A stretch of 64,000 nt of DNA, taken from the NCBI GenBank assembly GCA_003255025.1, contig QANY01002227.1:124001-188000 (forward strand), in the 5' to 3' direction. Below, one piece after another: positions 22,606 through 33,775 of the stretch (its first letter is position 1; every line of letters begins with the position of its first letter). The DNA comes from Datisca glomerata. Lineage: Eukaryota; Streptophyta; Magnoliopsida; Cucurbitales; Datiscaceae. Position numbers and translations under genes: made by a program. A model generated the notes under the pieces. The model had not been told where the DNA came from and ran no database searches. It saw only the letters and a program-made list of their open reading frames with translations.

Positions 22606-23657
22606 CTTCCGGCGTCAAGTTTACGGGTGAGGTTTTCTAACTAAGTTTCTAACGAAATTTCCGGTGACGTTTCTGGCATTATTCAGTGCATTTCCTGACG
22701 GGGTTTCGACTGTATTTTTGGTGTGGTTTCCAGTGTCATTTTGGCTAAGGTATTTTCATCTTGCCTTGCTGTTTCTTTCACCAGTTACTTTCAAATGAGT
22801 ACTTCTTCGACGTCTGTTGATTCTCATAATATGTTTGATTCCATCGCCCGAGAATCATCCCATGAAGAGTCTTGGGTGTCCATACAAGATTCTTTATCTG
22901 AATGCGAGTCAGTTACTAATGAGTCTGATTTTGAAGAGCATGTTGAAACTGTGTTTCAAGGTGTTTCGAAGGGCAAATGGCCTTTCTCTAAAATGCGTAC
23001 TAATTATCTTACAAAATTAGGAGGAGAATATGACATTCCATCTTCCATTGACTTGCGTGCCCCAGGTCAAGATGAGAGAGTATATTTAGAATTAGAAGGT
23101 TGGGTCACTTTTTATGAGTTCCCATTGTGTTTGGTCGACTTTTGTTTTCCTCTTCACCCGTTTATCCGAATGGTATTGAAATATTATAACTTATCTCACA
23201 CTCATCTTCTTCTAAATGCATGGTGAGTTCTCATTTCTTTGATCATCCTTGACCATAAAACTGATGTCATTACTTCATTAAGTATGATGAGAGGTTGCTT
23301 CTCCTTATTTCAACATCAAAAGAATTTCGGCCAGTACTCTTTTAGTCATAGGGGCGGGTTTGATCTCGTTCACCAACTTTCCACTAATAATAAGCATTTT
23401 AGGCCGCGATTCTTTTGGGTTCGAGTTCCTTGAGAATATGGTCCAGACGATCATGTTCATGATGTTCGGGTCAGGACTTATTGGGGTATCTCATTATTTC
23501 ATCTATTTAAATTTATGTTTTTTTCTCTTTTTTTGCAGCAATTGGCTCGACTGCTCATATTCCAATATCTAGATCTTTGCAAGATATTCTTGATGCGTAT
23601 CTAACGATACCTGATCATAACTGGGATATTTTTTGCTCCGCAGAAAACCTTAAGATA
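22606..23657 (+). pseudogene. Antisense ORF copy 1 (Transposase_28-like, putative gypsy type)
   Basis: ATG at 22795 opens MSTSSTSVDSHNMFDSIARE. Then come GGEYDIPSSIDLRAPGQDER, LELEGWVTFYEFPLCLV and FCFPLHPFIRMVLKYYNLSH, the order of the Transposase_28 (putative gypsy-type) domain. An apparent donor GGTGAGT follows at 23223, and a second intron ends at TTTTTGCAG near 23538. It runs antisense to E1 and next to its 3' LTR. Such additional ORFs are known in Tat elements; their function is unknown. It is cut near 23657, just after CCGCAGAAAACCTTAAGA. Confidence 0.75.
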
Positions 23658-24353
23658 GTTAACCTCATTCCTTTTCTACAAATTTTCAACCTCGTTATCA
23701 TTATCACAAAGTTTGCCCATGATAGTTAACCTTATTCCTCTTCTCTATTTAAAAAAAACAGCAATGTCGACTTAGAAATAATGAACGCGTTCACATACAC
23801 GATTAATTCATAATCGGGAATAAGGTCCTAGCCCCCACACAGCTTGGCAGATCAACCTATGCCCATTAAGTCGAGATTCAACAGAATTTGGCACTAAGTC
23901 CTCATTCAACAGGATGAGGCACAAAAGTCCCAACTTGATGATATTCGGCAGTCGGCCCTAGGCAAATTTGGCCTTTAGCTCACTAAAAAGCCATGTTGTG
24001 TGGAGTCAGGCACCTCAATTTTATAAGGTTTTTAGCTTCCTATTATCGTTAGACCATCAACATATAAAAGAAAAGTTACGATCATGACCAAAATATTCGA
24101 CTTTCTTAATACAATTGAGAAAAGAGAGTGAAATTCATTAGTTCATTCAAAATGAAGTCTTAAGGTTCGACATGATCAAAGTATTACTTTACAAAAGTCC
24201 ATTCGGAAACAAATTAAGCAGAAGTTCAACATTAAAAAAATCACTATGGCCTAACATAAGTTCCAGAATCTCTAAAAAGAGTAGAAGCATATCTAGCAGT
24301 AGAACCTTGTGCCGAGAAGAGTTTTGATACACTTGCTACTGGAGCGAAAGAAC
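23658..24353. other. Unassigned E2 internal sequence
   Basis: This lies between the broken end of antisense ORF copy 1 and the C-terminal frame of copy 2. It contains TTCGGCAGTCGGCCCTAGG-like, retroelement-style sequence but no recognisable protein on either strand. I looked here for the missing integrase and did not find it. Confidence 0.35.
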
Positions 24354-26215
24354 TCAATGCTTATCAAGTTGGATATCAATATCATTTCCCTCGACGTTGT
24401 AGTCTTCAGAATTTTCTTCCTCATCTACAAATGCAATCCGTGACCATTTTTCTACTTTGTCATCTTTATATTCAGTCTTCATCATATCTCTGCCTGCGAC
24501 GACCCCAACATAATAAAGGTTCTCTCTTTCTTCTTTCGTTTCAATCATGTTCTCCTCCAACCTCTTCACTTTATCCTTTAAGCAGTCATAATCCAATAAA
24601 AGATAAAAGTTGATCCCGCTCGTGAGATATGTCATCAAGTTTTGACTATGTCGATATCAATTGTGAGTGGAACGTGTCATTTTCTTGCTCCAACTTGACC
24701 ACTTTATTTTTTAAGACTGTCGTCCAAACCTTGATATGATTAAACTCAGCCTTCATCGCCTTCAAATCATCCTCAATTTTCGCTTTATCATTTTCTCTTT
24801 GAGTAGTCTGGTTGTATAGGTCCAAAAGAAAATGAGAAACCTTGAAGAAGAAATATTTTATTAGTTATCATTTACTAAGTTACCAAAAGAATAAGAAATA
24901 TAAAGAAAGGTCACCCTCATCGATTGCGCAACAGCTGCATCAGATATATGCCATCACTAAAGGAAAAAAGTTTCGAATTAGATCATGGGCGGGTTCATTT
25001 TCAAAAAAGGTTTTCTACATAACTAATTTGATGCAATTCTATCTAGTGTTAATCTTTTAAACTCAAGTGGAAAACAAGAAATACTTTGGGAATGTTTTCT
25101 ACACAACGCCAAAGCCCTGCATTCTTAAGGTTTTCTGCGGAGCATAAAATATCCCAGTTACGATCAGGTATCGTTAGATACGCATCAAGAATATCTTACA
25201 AAGATCTGGATATTGGAATATGAGCAGTCGAGCCAATTGCTGCAAAAAAGTGAAAAAAACATAAATTTAATTAGATGACATAATGAGAATATACACTACA
25301 AACAGAAGTAAGCATCTATTACTTGAGATACCCCAATAAGTCCTAACCCAAACATCATGAACATGCTCGTCTGGACCATATTCTCAAGGAACTCGAACCC
25401 AAAAGAATCGCGGCCTAAAATGCTTATTACTAGTGGGAAGTTGGTGAATGAGATCAAAACCGCCCCTATGACTAAAAGAGTACTGGCAGAAATTCTTTTG
25501 ATGTTGAAATAAGGAGAAGCAACCTCTCATCATACTTAATGAAGTAATGACACCAGTTTTATGCCCAAGGATGTTCAAAGAAATGAGAACTCACCATGCA
25601 TTCAGAAGAAGATGAGTGCGAGCTAAGTTATAATGTTTCAATACCATTCGGATAAACACGTGAAGAGGAAAACAAAAGAGACCAAACACAATGGGAACTC
25701 ATAAAAAGTGACCCAACCTTCTAATTCTGAATATACTCTCTCATCTTGACCAGGGGCACGTAAGTCAATGGAATATGGAATGTCATATTCTCCTCCTAAT
25801 TTTGTAAGATAATTAGTACGCATTTTAGAGCAAGGTCATTTGCCCTTCGAAACACCTTGAAACACAGTTTCGACATGCTCTTCAAAATCGGACTCATTAG
25901 TAACTAACTCGCATTCACATAAAGAAGAATTTTGTATGGACACTCTAGACTCTTCATGGGATGATTCTCGAGCGATGGAATCAGACATATTATGAGAATC
26001 AACAGACGTCGAAGAAGTACTCATTTGAAAGTAACTGGTGAAAGAAACAACAAGGCAAGATGAAAATACCTTAGCCAAAATGACACTGGAAACCACATCA
26101 AAAATACCGTCGAAACCCCGTCAGGAAATGCACTGAATAATGCCGAAAACGTCACTGGAAATTTTGTCAGAAACTTAGTTAGAAAACCTCACCGGTAACT
26201 TGACGCCGGAAGATC
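24354..26215 (-). pseudogene. Antisense ORF copy 2 (E2), with coiled-coil C-terminus
   Basis: The minus strand repeats copy 1 from MSTSSTSVDSHNMSDSIARE (26023 down) through YDIPYSIDLRAPGQDERVY and the FFWVRVP block (25384) to the intron acceptor near 25240, then SWDILC-like text. It continues beyond copy 1 into a charged frame (24638-24354) with LKDKVKRLEENMIETKEERE, a likely coiled coil. A stop interrupts it near 25823. This is the longest of the three copies. It is antisense to the E2 LTR at 27792. Confidence 0.72.
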
Positions 26216-27478
26216 TTTTAAAGTTTTTGAGGAATGAGAATGAAGAATTTGAAGTTATGGTAAAAATGGAGATGGAGAAGATTGAAATAGGTGGTAGAAT
26301 TTAAAACCAATGTCCAAGATCATCCCACATGGCCTTCATCTAAAGTAAAAGATTGAATTCATCTTTTCAATATTTGCCCAATGGTGACAATTATTTTAAT
26401 AATGAAATAATCAATGGATGTGGATGAAAGCACGCAGATCATTATCCATCCTTTCATTCCCATAAATTCATCCAAGGATCACAAAGGATAAGGATCAATG
26501 GTTAACAATTAATTCACGTGAATCACAACCTATGGCTTTTCAGAAGAAGATGAGTGCGAGCTAAGTTATAATGTTTCAATACCATTCGGATAAACGGGTG
26601 AAGAGGAAAATAAAAGTTGACCAAACACAATGGGAACTCATAAATAGTGTCTAATTCTGAATATACTCTCTCATCTTGACCAGGGGCACGCAAGTCAATG
26701 GAAGATGAAATGTCATATTCTCCTCATAATTTTGTAAGAAAATTTGTACGCATTTTAGAGAAAGGTCATTTGCCCTTCGAAACACCTTGAAACACAGTTT
26801 CGACATGCTCTTCAAAATCGGACTCATTAGTAACTAACTCGCATTCAGATAAAGAAGAATTTTGTATGAACACCCTAGACTCTTCATGGGATGATTCACG
26901 GCGATGGAATCAGATATATTATGAGAATCAACAGATGTCGAAGAAGTACTCATTTGAAAGTAACTGGTGAAAGAAATAGCAAGGCAAGATGAAAATACCT
27001 TCGCCAAAATGACACTGGAAACCACACCAAAAATACCGTCCAAACCCCGTCAGGAAATGCATTGAATAATGCCGGAAATGTCACCGGCAATTTCTTCAGA
27101 AACTTAGTTAGAAAACCTCACCGGTAAACTTGACGCCGGAAGATCTTTTAAAATTTTTGAGGAATGAGAATGAAGAATTTGAAGTTATGGTAAAAATGGA
27201 GATGGAGAAGAGTTAAATAGGTGGTAGAATTTTAAACCAATGTCCAAGATCATCCCACATGGCCTTCATTTAAAGTAAAAGATTGAATTCATCTTTTCAA
27301 TATTTACCCAATCGTGACAATTATTTTAATAATAAAATAATCAATGGATGTGGATGAAAGCACACAGATCATTATCCATCCTTTCATTCTCATAAATTCA
27401 TCCAAGGATCACAAACGATAAGGGTCAATGGTTAACAATTAATTCACGTGAATCACAATCTATGGATTTTCATCCAAT
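25603..27478 (-). repeat. 938-bp tandem duplication covering the antisense ORF 5' half
   Basis: CAGAAGAAGATGAGTGCGAG starts at 25603 and again at 26541. The two units run in parallel through the ORF N-terminus and its upstream region to AATTCACGTGAATCACAA near 26525 and 27455. Unit 2 has lost about 20 bp in the GWVTFYE region and has other small changes, so the duplication is not recent. Confidence 0.85.
26541..27133 (-). pseudogene. Antisense ORF copy 3, partial (second unit of the tandem duplication)
   Basis: It matches copy 2 from the start region (SFTSYFQMSTSSTSVDSHN near 26960) to the end of the duplicated unit. A one-base loss near 26899 shifts the frame after DSIA, and a deletion removes the WVTF region. 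It has no downstream half, because the duplication boundary falls inside the ORF. Confidence 0.72.
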
Positions 27479-27791
27479 CATATAAAAAATGGCGCGTGGA
27501 GCACAGCCTAGCCGAACAGCTCGGCCCGACCGAACTGATCAGCCACAGTTCATCCTAGCCGAACCGCTCCAGGCCGAGAATAGCTCGGCCTGACTGAACC
27601 ATTCTGAGTCAAACTGTATGTCCCAAACAGCTCAGCTTGGACGAATGAGTTCAGTCTAGCACAACTTGGTCACACTCAGTATCGACTAAGGAACTGAAGA
27701 TCTGACCAGTCTAAGAAATTTTTGTGAACGTGACAAAATACTTCAAAGAATCTGAAGTTTTCAGTCAGATTTATGAAGTGGGAGTAAACTG
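27479..27791. other. E2 region upstream of its 3' LTR, GC-rich short repeats
   Basis: Repeated phrases based on AGCTCGGCC and CGAAC (for example CCGAACAGCTCGGCCCGACC) fill 27500-27620. The stretch GAAGTGGGAGTAAAC just before 27792 could be the polypurine tract of the plus-oriented LTR. Confidence 0.5.
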
Positions 27792-28507
27792 TAGAGAGTC
27801 CAATAATTGTATTATGGATTTCTCGAATAAAGGCCCACAGCCCAATTCCTACATAAAGACCTTCGACGAAGCTCAAACAATTGATTACAAATTCAAAATG
27901 ACATAAAGTCAAAATATGACTGAACCTCATATTTTTGCTGAACTTCACATTTCGGTCGAATCTCGCCGAGCTGAAATATGGTCGGACCTTACATTCCGAT
28001 CGAACCTCACACAAGGCAGAATAAGGCTGAATCCAGAAAGGCTGAAAAGTTAAATCCCAAACTCAGACTTAGTCAATATGACTGAGAAATAATAATACTT
28101 AATGACACACGGTAGTGTTTCAAGAATAAAATAAATCACAAATAGGATGAAGAAATATGAAGCATTCATTAGAAATGAAAGTGATGATCCTTTCGTATTC
28201 CGCATTTAATGAAAAACTCTCAATTTTTCAGAATTAATAAAACGACTCTTCGTATTCGCACATGAATGCTGAGTTATCCATATAAAGGCAAACAAATTCT
28301 CAAAGAGGCATAGCATTCAAAACATTAAGAATTCTCTATTTTTTCCTTTCCTTCACTTCACTAACTTGAGCATCAGAGTATATTAGGTTAGGCACTATAC
28401 CAGTGTCAAGCTAATATCTTCACAAGTTTTCTCTTGTGTTCATCAGACGACATTCAAAGGAACATATGGCAGAATCATTGACAGTGAATTTCTAACATCC
28501 ACATTTT
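27792..28507 (+). repeat. E2 3' LTR, plus orientation, same family as the E1 LTRs
   Basis: It begins TGTAGAGAGTCCAATAATTG and ends GAATTTCTAACATCCACA, which is the reverse complement of the E1 LTR pattern, so it is inverted relative to E1. It contains a TATA-like CCATATAAAGG near 28279. Its right edge abuts minus-strand RNase H of E1 directly. No primer-site sequence follows, so it is a 3' LTR or a rearranged LTR. Confidence 0.82.
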
Positions 28508-29060
28508 GTCCATTTGCCTGTGCAAAATCATCGTTGAAGAGGTGGTTCTATAGAAAATGACTCATTGATCATGATTGGGGATTCTTGTTTATTGTGTAGT
28601 GTCGTATGCTAAGTGCTACCAAGTACTCCACTGGGATCGTTCGCCTTAACTCCGTATCAATGGCTGAGGCCAAGTTGGCCAAAGTGTCGGCATGGCTATT
28701 CTTACTATGAAAAGTTGTTGTATACTGAACTTTTGCAAAGAATCCTTAAGTTGAGACACCATTTGAAGATATAAACTCATGCGAGTGTCTTTAGCTTGAA
28801 AATGCTAGTTTATCTTATTCACAATCAACTGTGAGTCGCTAAAGACAATTAGATTAGATGCCTCAATATGCTTTGCTAAGTTCATCCCTGCTATCAACGC
28901 TTCATATTCTGCTTCGTTATTGGATTGCTCATTCTAGAGTTTTCAATATTAACCATGCTCCACGGCCTTTAGCATTTTCTGAACCGTCTACATACAAAAC
29001 CATTCATCATCTTCATTGGGATCTGTCATAATAGCATCAACTGCCCCATCTTCCATGGGT
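28508..29060 (-). pseudogene. E1 second (archaeal-type) RNase H domain
   Basis: Minus-strand frames show [45 protein letters not shown] and SHADTLANLASAIDTEL, i.e. the D, E, D, D positions of RNase H, spread over two or more frames. A second RNase H after the RT-linked one is a recognised mark of the Tat group. The domain ends at the junction with the inverted E2 LTR; the integrase expected next is missing. Confidence 0.8.
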
Positions 29061-29099
29061 AGAGATTCTGGACCTTCAAATTCTGACGACTTTGTTATT

Positions 29100-29620
29100 T
29101 TTACTATACAGCCAGGGCTTGAGCTTTGATCACAGAGCGTGGTTTGTAGGATATGTCAAATTCTCCTAATTCCACCGCCCATTTCATGACTCTTTCCAAC
29201 ATGTTAGGTTTGTGAAGCATAACTTTTAGGGGATTATTAGTGCAAATATCAATGGAATGGCTTTGAAAGTAAGGCCTGAGTTTCCTTGCTGAAGTGATGA
29301 GTGCGAGAGCAAGCTTCTCCATTTATGAATAACGAGTTTCTACATCTAACAAAGTATGACTTGTGTAATATATCGGTTGTTGCTTGTTTCCATCCTCACG
29401 AATCAAAACGGAGCTAACTACCATGTTAGAAACGGCCAAATAAAGATATAAGGTCTCTTTATCCTTCGATTTTTCCAGAAGTGGAGGTATCGTCAGATAA
29501 AGCTTGAGATCTTAAAAAGCTTTGTCGCATTCTTTTGTCCACTCAAACTTTTTGCTTTCTTTTAGGATATTGAAAAAAGGTGGGCCCTTGTCTGATGATC
29601 TTGAAATGAAATGATTGAAT
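29100..29620 (-). pseudogene. E1 RT-linked RNase H and connection
   Basis: The minus-strand frame 29322-29104 reads MEKLALALITSARKLRPYFQ and LGEFDISYKPRSVIKAQALA. Upstream, QQPIYYTSHTLLDVETRYS is readable near 29380-29330 before an in-frame stop. This is the standard Ty3/gypsy RT-RNase H region, which degrades the RNA strand after reverse transcription. Confidence 0.85.
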
Positions 29621-30360
29621 GCGGCCAATCTTCATGTTAATTTTTACAGTTCCTTGATATTTTTAGGTGCTGGCATGTCCAACACTACCCGAATCTATTT
29701 GGGATTGGCTTTAATCCCATGTTGTATTACCAAATGTCCGAGAAACTTTCCTGAAAAGACACCAAAAGTACACTTTGCAGGATTGAGTTTCATTTTATAC
29801 TTATTTAGTACTTCAAAAGCCTGTCGAAGGTCTTCCACATGATCCCCAGCTATGAGATATTTGACGAGCATGTCATCAATGTACATTTCCATTCTGGTTT
29901 CAGCATTCTTTAGGCCGAAAGGCATGACCTTATAACAATAAATTCCTCGCTCTATGATGAAAGCCATTTTTTCTTGATCTGATGGATGCATGTATATATG
30001 ACTATACCTAGAAAAAACATCCATAAAGCTAAGCATGTTGTGACTTGTAGTTGCGTCTACCAATTGATCCATCTTGGGTAAGGGAAAACTATCTTTTGGG
30101 CACGCCTTGTTCAAATATGTGAAGTCAATACAAATTATCCATTTCCCATTTTTCATTTTTACTACTACAATATTTGCTAGCCAATGTTGATATCTTACTT
30201 CTCTGATAAATTTAGGTTTGAGAAGTCTCTACACTTCATCATTGATTATGGCATTGCGCTCTTTTGCAAATTTTCACTTCTTTTGCCTCACTGTCTTATG
30301 AGTTGGATCAACCTCAAGTCTATGAGTCATGACTCCCGGGTCAATGCCTGACATGTCAGT
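29621..30360 (-). pseudogene. E1 reverse transcriptase
   Basis: The frame 30156-29695 contains NGKWIICIDFTYLNKACPKD, FPLPKMDQLVDATTSHNMLS and the catalytic MEMYIDDMLVK (YIDD). The CTFGVFSGKFLGHLV block follows. A short in-frame loss precedes the YIDD box (after VMPFGLKNAE). N-terminal RT sequence is readable above 30160 with stops. Ty3/gypsy order protease-RT-RNase H. Confidence 0.87.
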
Positions 30361-30559
30361 AATAGACCATGCGAAATGGTCACAGTTTTGAGTCAAAAAA
30401 ATTCACGAGCTTCTTTCGTAATCCTTCCCCCAAACCCATTCTGATATTAACAACTCTTTCAGATTTGGAAGCGTGAATACATACTTCCATTGTCTCTTCT
30501 ATGGTGGGGTTCTTTTGTTCATTAACTTGCAGATCTTCAAATCGTGATGTCGTTTCGAC

Positions 30560-31000
30560 TTGCTGTAATTGCTATTTGGTTCTAGAGGCTTTTAGACTTG
30601 CAAGATGAAAGTTTTTACAAGTGACTTGAACGCCACGTATCTCCTGGATGCCATTAGGAGTTGAAAATTTGATTGTTTTATGATATGTCAAATGAACAAC
30701 TTTCATTGAATGAATCCATGGCCGACCGAGGATCATATTGTACGAAGAATCTGGATCCACAACTTGAAGCTCTGTTAACTTACTGACCACCTTTGCTATG
30801 ACATGAAATTAATATTCCGGGAAGACTTGGTCATCGCTCCATTGAATCCGATCAACTTTATCTCGAGTCCGATGATATTCAACTTATCTATTCTCATTTG
30901 TCCGAATGCTGGGAGATAGATGACATTCACCGCACTTCCTGGGTCCACCAAGATGCACTTTACATTAAAATTAGCTACATCCAAAGAAATAACAAAAGCA
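30560..31000 (-). pseudogene. E1 aspartic protease
   Basis: The frame 30984-30796 has CILVDPGSAVNVIYLPAFGQ, a gypsy-type retropepsin active-site region, followed by IGLEIKLIGFNGAMTKS. The next frame (30790-30572) has NMILGRPWIHSMKVV, the conserved GRPW block downstream of Tat/Ogre proteases. A frame change separates the two. Confidence 0.82.
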
Positions 31001-31049
31001 TCGTCATGTGGTTGGTGGACTTCTTATGACTCCAAAGAAGAAAAACAAA

Positions 31050-32044
31050 TATTCGGGTCTTGCGCTAGTTCGATTGGGGCGTTAAGATTGAGAACTGGAA
31101 GTTTGGCAGCTTTGATGAGATTTTTCCTTGCCATGAATGACATTCCATCCATGCTTTCTCCATGTATAACATTGATGATTCTTCTCTCATATTGACTAGG
31201 CACATCATTTTCCTGTCTCGACTTTGGTCTTTTATCGGCTCCTTCTTCAATGTACTCTATAAGGTGTCCGCGCTTTATAAGTTCTTCAATTTCTCACTTC
31301 AAATGCCTGCACTCATCAGTTTTATGGCCATAATCGCGATGAAAATCGCAGTAGTTGTTGGGCTCATTCTTTCAATTGAGTGGGCCCTGATCCTTCTCGG
31401 CCAAAAAAAATATTCTTTCTCCTTGACTTGTGCTACAAGGCTAGAATAAGATATATTAAGTGGAGTAAGTTAGAACGAATTGTCTACATCCCATTGTGCT
31501 CCCTTTTATCCACCTAATCTCGAGACTTTTTCTTGTCTTGCCTAACTGATTATTGTCCCGATCCTATCTATCTCTTCTCTCTTTACCATTTATGTTATCC
31601 CTTTTTGGGGAATCTCGTCTTGACCTCTTGTCTTTGTTTTCAATCCCTGAATTGCTCCTGGTTTGAAAACCTTAATGATCAGTCTTATCCCTTGCATATT
31701 CTTCTAACAACATAAACTTATGCATTCTTTTAAGGGTAGCTTCCATGGTGACTGGCTCAACTAGCACAATAGAACACAAATGCGTGAATTTAGAAGAAAA
31801 CCACTTACGAAGGCATCTGCGGCTGTGGAATCGTCACAATTCACAATTCGTGTAAATCACTTTATGCATTCTTTCAAACTTTCATCAACACCCTGTAAGA
31901 CCCTGTAAAGATGGTGAGATCGTCGAGGGGCCTTTTTACAGATACCATGTTGAGTGAAAAATGCTTGAGCTAGTTGACGAAAAGATGATATTGAGCCTAA
32001 CTCCAAAGTGCCTGTCCCGTAAGACTTGATGCGAATAGCCTACA
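31050..32044 (-). pseudogene. E1 gag, C-terminal part with CHH zinc-like motif
   Basis: Minus-strand reading gives [12 protein letters not shown] (32035-32000) and SISSFRQLAQAFFTQHGI (31990-31940), typical Tat/Ogre gag. The zinc-like block YCDFHRDYGHKTDECRHLK and EIEELIKRGHL is at about 31345-31255. Stops and frameshifts are frequent. It is separated from the gag N-terminus by a plastid insertion. Confidence 0.8.
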
Positions 32045-32232
32045 ATCTGAATATTTAGGAGCTAAGACCATTCCAATGCTCCCTTTCTCCATGCATAAAT
32101 TGCACCGGATAAGCACGAAAATGAAAGCTTCTATAAATACGGAGACCCCCAATACATCAAAACCCATTGCCCATGGATAAAGAAAAACCCTTTCAACATC
32201 AAAAATAACAAAAACTAGAGTAAATAAATAAT
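32045..32232 (-). pseudogene. ndhC: Plastid ndhC 3' fragment
   Basis: Minus-strand [20 protein letters not shown] and [20 protein letters not shown] match the C-terminal half of the plastid NADH dehydrogenase-like subunit C. A frameshift precedes the [12 protein letters not shown] terminus. It is fused in frame to rpoB, giving a misleading long open frame. Confidence 0.88.
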
Positions 32233-32660
32233 TTAGTTCCAAAGCCAAAGATCGTAGTTCTCGAACGAGCAATCGAAAAGATTCTGGAGCATCCTCAGGT
32301 TTAGGTATTATTCCTCCAATGATCGCAGTACCAAGTACTTCTTGCCGAGCTCGAATATGATCAGATTTATAAGTAAGCATCTTTTGTAAAATATGAGCAA
32401 CACCAAATCCCTTTAAAGCCCAAGCCTCCATTTCTCCCACCCGTTGTCCCCCTTGCTTGGCCCTTCCTCTAAGGGGTTGTTGTGTAATAAGTGCATAATG
32501 TCCACTGGAACGTCCGTGTATTTTATCATCAACTTGATGAATTAATTTCAAGATATAAGGCTTTCCTATTATAACATGTTGTTTAAAAGGATTTTCCTTT
32601 CTTCCATCAAATGTTCTGCTTTTTCCTGGATACTCGATTCAAATACCCATGGGCTAGCTG
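32233..32660 (-). pseudogene. rpoB: Plastid rpoB 3' fragment
   Basis: Minus-strand [40 protein letters not shown] and [20 protein letters not shown] are the conserved C-terminal region of the plastid RNA polymerase beta subunit. Sequence above 32551 continues with PWVFESS-like text and a stop. It ends abruptly at ALELN, where ndhC begins. Confidence 0.92.
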
Positions 32661-33535
32661 TCAAATTTTCATTTTTTGAATTCAAATAACGTTTGAAATT
32701 CTTATTATTATTTTGGTTCTTATTATTAGGTTTTTAGTTATTTACTATTTTACTGATTTAATTCTATACTATTATTTCTTTTTTTAATATTTTATTTCTA
32801 TTCAAATGAAATAAAAATCTAGAAATAAAAAATAAAAATTATGTAATAAAATATTATAATAATTATAATAATTTATCCAATTACAACGTATTAACCGCGA
32901 ATGCACCTTTCTTTTATCAAATCTTAGGGACATGGTCTAATCATGAGTGTAGTATTTTATCATGGTGTTGGATCCCAAGTTTTGATGGATTCCTTCTTTG
33001 TTACCGGGGTCGACCCCAAAGCCTTAATGTCTCAAAACGAGGAGGCCATAGAGAAACTCTTTTTTATTCCTTTGTTTCGAACTTCATGAAGAACTCCATT
33101 CTATCTCTCCCTCAATACGAACAAAAAAGTGGGGCGCAAAAAGGATCAATTGTGAAATCTGAGAAGAGGGATAGGTATCAACAAGTTGTTGAAAATGGTT
33201 TTTCTCGACAAGTCGAATTGCTTTATCAATGATTCGATGAAATATCTTGGATCTATGTCGAATTGATGGATACATGTATCAATCAAATGAATTTCATTGT
33301 GATGGGGATCAATTCAATTAGGATTGGTCTTGTGAAACAATTCAATTCATTGATCAAATCTAGTATCAACAAACCATTTTATTTTACATTCACTAGTTAA
33401 ATAAAATGGATCGTTCCTGAATGAGCCAATATGTTGATAAGATATATTTATGTACATCTATTATTATAATTTAAAATAATTATATACACTAGACTCATAG
33501 TAGCTAGTGGCTTATTCAGAAATTGAGTCAAATGA
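32661..33535. other. AT-rich, probably organellar, unassigned part of the NUPT
   Basis: It contains A/T-rich spacer (32680-32890). A stretch with GVGSQVLMDSFFVTGVDPKA on the plus strand and a minus frame at 33275-33084 look organellar. I cannot assign either to a named gene. Confidence 0.4.
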
Positions 33536-33607
33536 GCCATTTTAACTCAGTGGTAGAGTAACGTCATGGTACGGCGTAAGTCATTCGTTCAAATCCGATA
33601 AGTGGCT
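33536..33607 (+). tRNA. trnT-GGU: Plastid-derived trnT-GGU pseudogene
   Basis: TTTAACTCAGTGGTAGAGTA, an anticodon loop ATGGTAC with GGT, and TTCAAATCCGATAAG give a tRNA of 72 nt like plastid trnT-GGU. The acceptor stem still pairs over seven positions with one G-U. The T-arm has a mismatch and no CCA is encoded. As a nuclear copy it is almost certainly inactive. Confidence 0.8.
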
Positions 33608-33775
33608 TTACTTTTTCTTTTTTCATAAAACTCCAACTGTAATATTCATATGGGGTTGAACGTAGAATAGACATTGTTTTGTTGATATTTGTAATAAAAA
33701 CGTAACAAACCATGTACTTTCATTAAATTAGAAAATTAAAATCTAAGATTTTATTTGAATATAGTTTTCTTTAAT

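Larger units (their letters stand above)
32045..33775. other. Plastid DNA mosaic (NUPT) inserted in E1 gag
   Basis: Pieces of plastid rpoB, ndhC and trnT-GGU plus AT-rich spacer lie between the two halves of gag (up to TTTEIPHDRLDIYY on one side, [15 protein letters not shown] on the other). Boundaries are approximate to about 10-20 bp. rpoB, ndhC and trnT are not adjacent in ordinary plastomes, so several fragments were joined before or during insertion. Confidence 0.8.

Noticed and set aside
31997..32551. A 184-codon minus-strand open frame
   Set aside because: It is an accidental fusion of plastid rpoB and ndhC ends plus gag sequence inside a NUPT, not a gene.
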